NCBI GenBank assembly: GCA_030591285.1
Contig: JAUVBH010000094.1
Location: 1-6,496 of the forward strand
Source of the DNA: Thermoplasmatota archaeon
Lineage (GTDB): Archaea; Thermoplasmatota; Penumbrarchaeia; Penumbrarchaeales; Penumbrarchaeaceae
Reading direction: 5' to 3'
Length of the DNA stretch: 6,496 nucleotides
The notes beneath the pieces were generated by a model. It worked only from the letters and a program-made list of their open reading frames with translations. It was not told the DNA's origin and made no database searches. This document shows positions 1 through 5,361 of this stretch, one piece after another. A program made the translations under genes and the position numbers. The first letter of the stretch is position 1; each line of letters begins with the position of its first letter.

Positions 1-630
1 ATTTGGCTTTCCAACGTGCTGATGCCCGCCACCACCGTGTGGATGGTTCACAGGACTCATTGCAACACCGGAAACTACCGGCCAATTCGTGGCCTTGCTT
101 CTGATAGAATGGAATTTCTTACCAGCTTTCGCCAATGGTAGGTCTGGTCTTCCACCGCCTCCGACCATGCCAACTATGGCGCGGCATTGTCCGGAAAGGC
201 TCTTGAAACTCCCAGATGGGAGTTGTATTGTCACTTCCTTGCCCCTTGAGACAAGGATCGCCGAGGAACCACCTGCACGGACGAACTTCCCGCCGTCCAT
301 TGGAATTCCCTCGATATGGTAGATAGGTGTCCCCTCTGGGATCTCTCTCAGCGGGAGGATGTTACCTATTTTGATAGGTGCATTATCACCGCAAAGAACC
401 TCCTGTCCGACCTTCAGTCCTTCTGCAGCAAGCATGAACCTGACCCTTCCATCATTCCATAGGAGTTTTGCCATTGGGGCTGAATGTCCGGGATCATGGA
501 GTAGGTCGACAACCTTGGCCCTGCCGGATTTGAGTTTGGGCAGTATTGCCGGAGCAAGATGTCTATGACTTGGAGATCTGTAGACAGGTGAACCGCTTCC
601 TCTTCTTCTTGTTGTAATTCTTTTTCCCAT
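1..630 (-). CDS. rpl2: 50S ribosomal protein L2 (uL2), 3' end cut by window
   Basis: This is a core protein of the large ribosomal subunit. The family binds 23S rRNA near the peptidyl transferase centre and is needed for subunit association. The first 210 codons are present and the frame is open to the window edge. The start at 630 gives MGKRITTRRRGSGSPVYRSP, the basic N-terminus typical of archaeal L2. The central part contains GGSSAILVSRGKE and a glycine run VGGGGRP. The signature segment SPVNHPHGGGGHQHVGKP lies at about residues 192-209 and holds the conserved histidine loop that reaches towards the peptidyl transferase centre. Archaeal L2 is usually about 240 residues, so roughly 30 are missing. 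It is the fourth gene of the rpl3-rpl4-rpl23-rpl2 run, 14 bases after rpl23, with a strong Shine-Dalgarno sequence. The identification is very secure. Confidence 0.98.
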   Translation of the reverse strand, partial: MGKRITTRRRGSGSPVYRSPSHRHLAPAILPKLKSGRAKVVDLLHDPGHSAPMAKLLWNDGRVRFMLAAEGLKVGQEVLCGDNAPIKIGNILPLREIPEGTPIYHIEGIPMDGGKFVRAGGSSAILVSRGKEVTIQLPSGSFKSLSGQCRAIVGMVGGGGRPDLPLAKAGKKFHSIRSKATNWPVVSGVAMSPVNHPHGGGGHQHVGKPN

Positions 631-636
631 TTTCGT

Positions 637-644
637 TCACCTCC
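637..644 (-). promoter_or_regulatory. Shine-Dalgarno site of rpl2
   Basis: On the minus strand GGAGGTGA lies 6 bases before the rpl2 ATG. It begins directly after the TGA stop of rpl23, so a ribosome ending rpl23 covers it. This is a full match to the archaeal consensus and fixes the rpl2 start at 630. Confidence 0.9.
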
Positions 645-911
645 TCAGAATATTCCTATCCTCATTCCCACGTCCTCTGCGGAATAGTCCGTGGTCAGTT
701 TGATGATCGCTTGCTTTCCGAACCTCGTATGCTTGACATTGATCTTCTCCACCTTCACTTCGAAGAGCTCTTCGAAGGCCTTCTTGATCTCGGGTTTGGT
801 GGCAACCTGCTTGACGATGAACATCAAAGCATTATGGTTCTCCATGAGATTCAATGTCTTTTCTGTCACATACGGATGAAGGAGTATAGTGTGTGGCATC
901 TTTTCGATCAC
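645..911 (-). CDS. rpl23: 50S ribosomal protein L23 (uL23)
   Basis: This is a primary 23S rRNA-binding protein at the polypeptide exit tunnel, where the family also serves as a docking site for SRP and other exit-site factors. The 88-residue product has the usual archaeal length and lacks the long bacterial tunnel loop. Recognisable parts are HPYVTEKTLNLMENHNALMF near residues 12-31, ATKPEIKKAFEELFEVKVEKIN in the middle, and the C-terminal RIGIF. The start is GTG at 909-911, overlapping the rpl4 stop as GTGA. GAGGTGGTGA at 915-924 supports this start. An ATG four codons further in (MPHT...) is the alternative and has a poorer upstream signal. Translation is probably coupled to rpl4. The identification is very secure; the start is likely. 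Confidence 0.97.
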   Translation of the reverse strand: MIEKMPHTILLHPYVTEKTLNLMENHNALMFIVKQVATKPEIKKAFEELFEVKVEKINVKHTRFGKQAIIKLTTDYSAEDVGMRIGIF

Positions 912-1726
912 TCTTCACCACCTCTGAGGGTCTCGAATGCTTTCTTGGAGAATACTACCAGCCTTCCGGGGTCACCGCCAGGGGCGAGATGCTCTGCATT
1001 TATTCCGGATGGATAGATCGTATTGATACCAGGAAGGTTCCTTGCACCAACGAGGATCGGAGATCCTTCTGTGGCAACAAGGAGAATGGAGCGGGGTTGT
1101 CTGAAGCGTCTGCCTCTCATCTTCCCCCTTCCAGCTCTTACATGCTTTCCATCGATGGACCTATCAATATCAGGTCTCAATCCAACGTAGTCAAGCATGG
1201 AAAGGACATCCTTGGTCTTTTCAAGGGTTTCCATATTATCCTCAACTATCACAGGGACGGTCAATCCGTCCTTGAACTTGTGTCCCCTTGCTCTAACCTT
1301 CTCGAGATCGGAAATGGCCGCCATTGCTGAGGCAATGGCCAACCTCTTCTCTTTTATGTTGATCTTCTTTTCGAAGGAGTGCTCGGGTCTTGGTGGATGT
1401 GCTCTTCTTCCACCAACATTATTTGGAGATTCTGCACCGGTCCTTCCCTGTGCAAGCCTCTGAACACGGGCTACCCCACGTCCCTTACCCCAGGTTGACA
1501 CTGAATGTCTCATTCCTGCAACCTTGGATGGACCGTATCTCTGCCTTCTATTGGCCTGTGCTGAAACGACCGCCCTCCTTATGAGGTCTGGTCTGAATAC
1601 TGTGCTGAAAATTCCTGGAAGCTTAAGATTACCCTTAACTTTGCCGTCTGTCCCATAAACATTGATGGTCCCAGCGGCGGTTGAGGCTTTCTTGGCCTTT
1701 CCCTTTGTTGTTTTTGTCGCTGCCAT
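908..1726 (-). CDS. rpl4: 50S ribosomal protein L4 (uL4, archaeal L1e type)
   Basis: This is a large-subunit protein whose long loop lines the exit tunnel. The product is 272 residues. The archaeal/eukaryotic core starts near residue 20 (INVYGTDGKVKG). It continues with AQANRRQRYG (57-66), GMRHSVSTWGKGRGVARV (about 71-88, tunnel-loop region) and GRRAHPPRPE (106-115). The C-terminal half includes RSILLVA (212-218) and ARNLPGINT (228-236), followed by LAPGGDPGRLVVF (247-259), a typical archaeal ending. The first 19 residues are an Ala/Lys/Thr-rich extension not needed for the fold. No alternative start codon sits at the core boundary, and AGGTGA at 1732-1737 is 5 bases before this ATG, so the extension appears real. 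The gene follows rpl3 by 5 bases and overlaps rpl23 by 4. Bacterial L4 represses its own operon; whether this one does is unknown. Confidence 0.98.
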   Translation of the reverse strand: MAATKTTKGKAKKASTAAGTINVYGTDGKVKGNLKLPGIFSTVFRPDLIRRAVVSAQANRRQRYGPSKVAGMRHSVSTWGKGRGVARVQRLAQGRTGAESPNNVGGRRAHPPRPEHSFEKKINIKEKRLAIASAMAAISDLEKVRARGHKFKDGLTVPVIVEDNMETLEKTKDVLSMLDYVGLRPDIDRSIDGKHVRAGRGKMRGRRFRQPRSILLVATEGSPILVGARNLPGINTIYPSGINAEHLAPGGDPGRLVVFSKKAFETLRGGEE

Positions 1727-1731
1727 CTAAA

Positions 1732-1737
1732 TCACCT
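1732..1737 (-). promoter_or_regulatory. Shine-Dalgarno site of rpl4
   Basis: AGGTGA on the minus strand overlaps the last Arg codon and TGA stop of rpl3 and lies 5 bases before the rpl4 ATG. The overlap suggests re-initiation after rpl3. Confidence 0.75.
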
Positions 1738-2730
1738 ACCCTGCTTGGACGACGTGCTGACATAGGTCAGCTCGGGTGCTTTCACATCAACATGCCCTTT
1801 GACCCTTACAGGGTCCCTGAACCTGATCAACCTCTTGGTTGGACCAGGAATTGAACCATGAACCAGGACGTAGCTGTTCTCGATATTGCCGTATTGCAGG
1901 AAACCACCCTTTGGATTGATCTCTGATGGATCCTTGCCAACCTTCAATATCCTCTTATTGTACTCTGTCCTGTTGTGATACCCCATCTGACCGGAGTTGG
2001 GAACGGTGCTCATGATCCATGCTGGATGCCATGGTCCTTGTGTCCCGATCATTCTCCTGTGTTTGGAGTTCTTATGAGTAAGCAGCTTCACACCGAACCT
2101 CTTGTTCAGTCCCTGGAAGCCCTTACCCTTGGTGACCGATATGATATCTACCATTCCACCATCGACTTGGAATTCGGAAAAGGGTATCTCTTTTCCCAGA
2201 AGTCCCTTTGCATACTTGATCTTCTCTTGCATGGTTCCGCCACCAATGCGGATCTCCATGATATCGGGAGTCTTCTTGGGTATTCCCTTGACTTCCCTGG
2301 GGATCGTATGAGTGATGAGCCTTACCTCATCAGCTTCTTCCTTTTCCAGACCCTTGACCTCGGGTTTAGCGCTCTTTGATGGGACCGGGAACCTTCTGAT
2401 AAGATCCTTGTCGATCTTATCGGACCAGATCTCTTTCATGGTCCTCATTCCGTAAACATCCCTTTCGTAGAGCCTGATCCCCGCTGCCTTCATTGGGGGG
2501 ACCTCGACCACCGTTACAGGTATCTGGACCTCCTGTCCAGTTGTTGTCGAGGTAGGCCTATAGTCAACTACAAATGCATGGGTCATCCCCGCCTTGTAAC
2601 CTGCGAAGCCCTGAATCTTAGGTTCGGAACCACCCTCCGGCCAGTTCTTGACGACCGGGTGCGGTCTATTCGCCCTCTTCCTAGGGCTATGTGCTACCGA
2701 ACCTCTCCTTGGTTTATGCGCTTTCGACAT
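1732..2730 (-). CDS. rpl3: 50S ribosomal protein L3 (uL3)
   Basis: This is an early-assembling 23S rRNA-binding protein with an extension reaching towards the peptidyl transferase centre. The product is 332 residues, the normal archaeal/eukaryotic length, much longer than bacterial L3. The N-terminus MSKAHKPRRGSVAHSPRKRA is the archaeal form. Further landmarks are GFAGYKAGMTHAFVVD (41-56), VTKGKGFQG (199-207), GPWHPAW (232-238, the tryptophan-containing extension) and GQMGYHNRTEYN (247-258). The frame stays open upstream to a TTG at 2790, but the added 20 residues do not resemble L3. GGAGG at 2737-2741 lies 6 bases before the ATG at 2730, so that start is chosen. It is the first gene of the cluster, behind a long non-coding leader. 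The identification is very secure. Confidence 0.98.
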   Translation of the reverse strand: MSKAHKPRRGSVAHSPRKRANRPHPVVKNWPEGGSEPKIQGFAGYKAGMTHAFVVDYRPTSTTTGQEVQIPVTVVEVPPMKAAGIRLYERDVYGMRTMKEIWSDKIDKDLIRRFPVPSKSAKPEVKGLEKEEADEVRLITHTIPREVKGIPKKTPDIMEIRIGGGTMQEKIKYAKGLLGKEIPFSEFQVDGGMVDIISVTKGKGFQGLNKRFGVKLLTHKNSKHRRMIGTQGPWHPAWIMSTVPNSGQMGYHNRTEYNKRILKVGKDPSEINPKGGFLQYGNIENSYVLVHGSIPGPTKRLIRFRDPVRVKGHVDVKAPELTYVSTSSKQGR

Positions 2731-2934
2731 CTCATTCCTCCGAGACACGCTTTGATGCGGAGCATTGATATCACACCCTAACCGAGGCAAGGGTCAGAAT
2801 CGACGCTCCTTCACCTGTCCGACCGTGACGACTTTCCGGGTCTAGAAACAGCTTCTTGAACTTTTCAACCCGGACACAGGGTCCTATTTCGGTTGCCCTT
2901 GACGTCTGGCCGGAGGGCCTCTTGCTGCGAACAG
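2731..2934 (-). promoter_or_regulatory. Long structured 5' leader of the rpl3 operon (candidate cis-regulatory RNA)
   Basis: About 200 bases separate the likely transcription start (near 2934, inferred from the TATA position) from the rpl3 ATG. No convincing coding frame is seen. By eye, on the minus strand, several hairpins can be drawn. GCTG-TTCG-CAGC is at 2924-2935, though its first base is at the presumed start site. GGCC-CTCC-GGCC is at 2908-2919. A 5-6 bp CCGGG(U)/(A)CCCGG stem (2868-2873 with 2836-2841) encloses two small stems, TTGAA/TTCAA and GAA/TTC, like a three-way junction. ACCCT/AGGGT is at 2775-2794. A competing hairpin GGAC-CCTGT-GTCC (2872-2884) would disturb the junction stem. 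A role in autogenous control or RNA processing is inference. An independent small RNA ending before rpl3 is also possible. It does not resemble tRNA, 5S, SRP or RNase P RNA in any motif I could find. Confidence 0.5.
2737..2741 (-). promoter_or_regulatory. Shine-Dalgarno site of rpl3
   Basis: GGAGG on the minus strand lies 6 bases before ATG 2728-2730. It decides between this start and the longer open frame that begins at TTG 2790. Confidence 0.85.
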
Positions 2935-2941
2935 CGAGCGC

Positions 2942-2964
2942 CCATATAAGAAACCATATAAAAA
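2942..2964 (-). promoter_or_regulatory. Tandem TATA-like promoter of the ribosomal protein operon
   Basis: On the minus strand TTTTTATATGG (2954-2964) is followed by TCTTATATGG (2942-2951), two copies of nearly the same element 12-13 bases apart. The first is the better archaeal TATA box. Using the usual 25-base spacing it would start transcription near 2934; the second would start near 2920. An AT-rich island in otherwise GC-rich sequence supports the call. No start site is proven. Confidence 0.65.
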
Positions 2965-3046
2965 GATTTGGATTGACGGCCCTTTATTGAACCTAAATCC
3001 AGGTAATATTGGGACTGATATGTCCACATGTATTTCAAGATCTGTG

Positions 3047-3052
3047 AAAAAA
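3047..3052 (-). terminator. Possible T-run terminator after the DUF1858 gene
   Basis: Six T residues on the minus strand lie 8 bases beyond the stop of the DUF1858 gene, as in T-tract termination in archaea. A small GGAC/GTCC hairpin (3012-3025) lies further on and is too weak to call. Between these and the ribosomal promoter (2966-3046) I see nothing else, so the two transcription units appear separate. Confidence 0.4.
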
Positions 3053-3060
3053 TGGACCCA

Positions 3061-3282
3061 TCACTCTTTCTTGGATCCCATTTCAGCAGCAGACTCGTTC
3101 AGGTCCTTCATCAACGCATCTATGTCCATGCCGTGTGCCATTGCACCCTGCTCTATGGTCTCGAAATTGGCCATTGCACACCCGATGCATCCAAGTCCAT
3201 GGGCGACAAAGACACCAACAACGTCAGGAAATTTCTGGATCGTCTCCATGATTCCCATATCTCTGGTGATAATATCAGTCAT
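3061..3282 (-). CDS. DUF1858-type small CxxC protein (hybrid-cluster-associated disulfide family)
   Basis: This is a 73-residue, probably cytoplasmic, mostly helical protein. It shows the family pattern of DUF1858, also described as the hybrid-cluster-protein-associated redox disulfide domain. An N-terminal segment IITRDMGIMETIQKFPDVV is followed by the motif HGLGCIGCAMANFETIEQGA (29-48), with the two cysteines at residues 32 and 35. HGMDIDALMKDLNES follows at 50-64. The CxxC pair suggests thiol-disulfide or metal chemistry, but the biochemical role of the family is not established and no substrate can be given. The gene stands alone. It is divergent from pheT, with its own TATA box, and no hybrid-cluster protein or redox partner is visible. 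The ATG at 3282 has only a weak GTGAG upstream and probably a very short leader. Confidence 0.85.
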   Translation of the reverse strand: MTDIITRDMGIMETIQKFPDVVGVFVAHGLGCIGCAMANFETIEQGAMAHGMDIDALMKDLNESAAEMGSKKE

Positions 3283-3312
3283 TATAACTCACTGGATGAC
3301 CGATGAATAACA

Positions 3313-3322
3313 TAAATAAATA
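3313..3322 (-). promoter_or_regulatory. TATA box of the DUF1858 gene
   Basis: TATTTATTTA on the minus strand lies about 30-40 bases before the ATG. Transcription would start near 3292, leaving a leader of about 10 bases. Confidence 0.55.
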
Positions 3323-3356
3323 GTTTCACCTTGACTTCGGGCACCATCTGTAAGTG

Positions 3357-3366
3357 TTAATTATAA
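3357..3366 (+). promoter_or_regulatory. TATA box of pheT
   Basis: TTAATTATAA is the only good TATA-like element before pheT. Its centre is about 31 bases before the TTG start, which predicts a transcript start near 3389 and a leader of only a few bases. It shares the 111-base intergenic region with the divergent DUF1858 promoter. Confidence 0.55.
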
Positions 3367-3393
3367 TGATGCAATGTTCCAACTGGTGAGTTA

Positions 3394-5124
3394 TTGCCAG
3401 TGATCAACATGGATATCACCGACCTCCAGAGGTTGGTCGGAGATGATTTCTCCTTGGATGAGTTCGTAGAAAGGATCCCAATGATAGGGGCCACTGTGGA
3501 AAAGCTTGAAGGTGATGAGATCGCAGTTGAGTTCTTCCCTGACAGACCTGACCTTTTCTCAGTCGAGGGTGTTGCCAAAGCATACAGGGCGTTCATGGGT
3601 TGGGAAAGTTCGGATCTCAGCAAGGAGATGATGGTCGAAGAGGGATCAGGTTTAGAGCTGGTCGTTGACCCTGGGGTCCTTGGGATCAGACCTGTGATAG
3701 GGGCGGCTCTCATCACTGGTGTCAACATCGATGAAAAGGCTCTTATCTCCATAATGAACCTTCAAGAAAAGCTCCACATCACGGTGGGCAGGAAGAGGAG
3801 AAAAGTTGCCATCGGTATCCATAATGCAGATCCCATCAAAGCACCATTCAAGTACTGGGCAGCATCCCCCAATGAGATCAGTTTTGTCCCTCTGCAAAAA
3901 GACGAGAAATGGGATCTTGAACAGATCCTCAAAGAGCATGAAAAAGGTGTAGATTACGCATGGACCCTGGATGGTTTAGATCGATATCCAATGATCACAG
4001 ATGCAAATGGAGAGGTACTATCCTTCCCACCTATTATCAATGGAGAGCTTACCAAGGTCTCAGAGAAAACAAAGAATATCTTCGTGGATTGCACAGGGTG
4101 GGACCTTAATGCTGTGACTCTTTCGGTCAATATCGTTTGCTCCCAATTGATGGCAAGAGGGGGTAAACTCCATTCAGTGACCGTAACCTATCCTGATGAA
4201 AAAGGGTTCAAGGATATGGACCTCAAGACCAGGGAATGGCCCAGGTTTGACTGGATCGAATATGAAATGGACCTTTCCTGGGCAAGATCCTGGCTTGGTA
4301 TGGAGCTTCCATCGGGCCAAGTTGTAAAAGCTCTGAACAAAATGGGATTCCAGGGATTGGAGGTCAAAGGGAATAGTGTGAAATGTTCGATACCACCGTG
4401 GAGGGGTGACATCCTTCATCAAGCTGATATCGCTGAGGACCTGGCGATCGGCATCGGATTCGAGAATTTTCCAGGAGCATTCCCGAATTCGAACTTGACC
4501 GGAAGCGAGAGAGAATTCTCTACCCTTACAAGGTCATTGAGGAACACATTGATCGGGCTGGGATACCTTGAGGTCCGAACGATCTCACTTTCCAATGAAG
4601 AGACGCAGTATAAGATGATGGGTAGGGAAGAGGTGGACCACATCAAGATAACAAATCCTATCACAACAGAACACACGATGATGCGGGCGTCATCCATCCC
4701 TTCACTTCTGAACATTCTGAAGGCGAACAAGCATAGGGACCTTCCCCAGAGAATATTTGAATCAGCCGACGTCATGGTCGGGAACAATTCCCACAATGTT
4801 ATTGCCGGTCTTTCTGAGGACAATAAGGCTTCTTTCACTGCGATAAAAGGTGTGGTTCAGAAGCTTCTATCCGATCTGGAATTGAAGTTTGAACTTGAAC
4901 CAGCTCCCCTTGGATGTTATATCAGAGGGCGCGGAGCTGCAATATACATGAAAGGAGAAGATGGTATTAAGGATCTATTTCCAGAACTTGAGATGAAGGG
5001 CAGATCGATCCTGGGACACTTTGGGGAGATTCATCCAAGAATGATCTCAGAAATGGATCTCTCTGCACCTGTTTCCGGGTTCGAATTGGACCTTGATCTC
5101 ATTATCAGATCGATAGAAAAGTGA
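3394..5124 (+). CDS. pheT: Phenylalanyl-tRNA synthetase beta subunit (archaeal type)
   Basis: With the alpha subunit PheS (not in this window) it forms the cytoplasmic alpha2-beta2 enzyme that charges tRNA-Phe; the beta subunit carries the editing domain. The 576-residue length fits the archaeal/eukaryotic form, without the N-terminal tRNA-binding extension of bacterial PheT. Landmarks in order are EFFPDRPDLFSVEGVAKAYR (46-65), the B3/B4 editing region with ITVGRKRRKVAIGIHN (129-144), and B5-type SIPPWRGDILHQADIAEDLA (332-351). The catalytic-like core has NPITTEHTMMRASSIPSLLN (421-440), RIFESADV (453-460) and GHFGEIHPRM (541-550). The chosen start is TTG at 3394, giving MPVINMDITDLQRLVG, which matches archaeal PheT N-termini. 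GTG at 3400 is the alternative and has GGTGAG (3385-3390) at a better spacing. It is followed by an inverted repeat, not by another operon gene. Confidence 0.96.
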   Translation: MPVINMDITDLQRLVGDDFSLDEFVERIPMIGATVEKLEGDEIAVEFFPDRPDLFSVEGVAKAYRAFMGWESSDLSKEMMVEEGSGLELVVDPGVLGIRPVIGAALITGVNIDEKALISIMNLQEKLHITVGRKRRKVAIGIHNADPIKAPFKYWAASPNEISFVPLQKDEKWDLEQILKEHEKGVDYAWTLDGLDRYPMITDANGEVLSFPPIINGELTKVSEKTKNIFVDCTGWDLNAVTLSVNIVCSQLMARGGKLHSVTVTYPDEKGFKDMDLKTREWPRFDWIEYEMDLSWARSWLGMELPSGQVVKALNKMGFQGLEVKGNSVKCSIPPWRGDILHQADIAEDLAIGIGFENFPGAFPNSNLTGSEREFSTLTRSLRNTLIGLGYLEVRTISLSNEETQYKMMGREEVDHIKITNPITTEHTMMRASSIPSLLNILKANKHRDLPQRIFESADVMVGNNSHNVIAGLSEDNKASFTAIKGVVQKLLSDLELKFELEPAPLGCYIRGRGAAIYMKGEDGIKDLFPELEMKGRSILGHFGEIHPRMISEMDLSAPVSGFELDLDLIIRSIEK

Positions 5125-5148
5125 AAACATAGCAAACCATAGATATCC

Positions 5149-5196
5149 ATATGGGAAAAACACCTAAAAAAACAATAAGTGTTAATTTTTCCATAT
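5149..5196 (+). terminator. Inverted repeat with T-run after pheT, probable terminator
   Basis: ATATGGGAAAAACAC (5149-5163) can pair with GTGTTAATTTTTCCATAT (5179-5196), with one G bulge on the left and a TAA bulge on the right. The loop is about 15 bases and A-rich. The right arm contains five T. It begins 25 bases after the pheT stop. Together, the hairpin potential and T-tract fit transcription termination or 3' end protection. Confidence 0.5.
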
Positions 5197-5205
5197 TTCT
5201 GTAAG

Positions 5206-5261
5206 TATGTCAGGGGCAATCATTACGTTATGTCCCCTTAAACGACACCTTTTGACATAAC
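5206..5261 (+). promoter_or_regulatory. Candidate operator: three TATGTC half-sites
   Basis: TATGTC occurs at 5206-5211 and 5229-5234, and its reverse complement GACATA at 5254-5259. The last two extend to a perfect 8-base inverted repeat, GTTATGTC (5227-5234) with GACATAAC (5254-5261), separated by 19 bases. The cluster lies 40-95 bases upstream of the TATA box of the beta-helix gene. This position suits an activator or repressor site. A chance repeat or RNA hairpin is also possible. Confidence 0.3.
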
Positions 5262-5300
5262 ATTGGTGAAAAAGAGGTTTCAAACGTAGAGCCAGGAAAG

Positions 5301-5308
5301 TATAAAAG
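5301..5308 (+). promoter_or_regulatory. TATA box of the beta-helix protein gene
   Basis: TATAAAAG is preceded by purine-rich GGAAAG, which may act as the TFB recognition element. The predicted transcript start near 5330 gives a leader of about 30 bases containing the ribosome binding site. Confidence 0.65.
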
Positions 5309-5349
5309 TTCAAGAAACCATTCGAAATACGGGAGAATAGGAAAAAATA

Positions 5350-5354
5350 GAGGA
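5350..5354 (+). promoter_or_regulatory. Shine-Dalgarno site of the beta-helix gene
   Basis: GAGGA lies 7 bases before ATG 5362-5364. It supports this start, which also gives a proper signal peptide. Confidence 0.65.
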
Positions 5355-5361
5355 ATTGTAG

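Noticed and set aside
711..1330. Long plus-strand open frames opposite rpl23 and rpl4
   Set aside because: They lie antisense to secure ribosomal protein genes, have no family resemblance, and are read-through shadows.
2731..2790. In-frame upstream extension of rpl3 from TTG at 2790
   Set aside because: The added residues do not resemble L3. The ATG at 2730 has a well-spaced GGAGG and gives the standard archaeal L3 N-terminus.
2731..2934. tRNA, 5S, SRP or RNase P RNA in the rpl3 leader
   Set aside because: No T-arm consensus, no SRP helix 8 motif and no RNase P core motif was found. A GGCC-GGAG-GGCC hairpin alone is too little.
2867..2944. Small open frame of 26 codons on the minus strand in the rpl3 leader
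   Set aside because: Its ATG lies upstream of the predicted transcript start, it has no ribosome binding site, and its peptide is not recognisable.
3351..5187. 12-base direct repeat TAAGTGTTAATT before and after pheT (3351-3362 and 5176-5187)
   Set aside because: About one such match between 12-base words is expected by chance in a window of this size, and both copies fall in AT-rich regulatory sequence. It is not good evidence for a mobile element.
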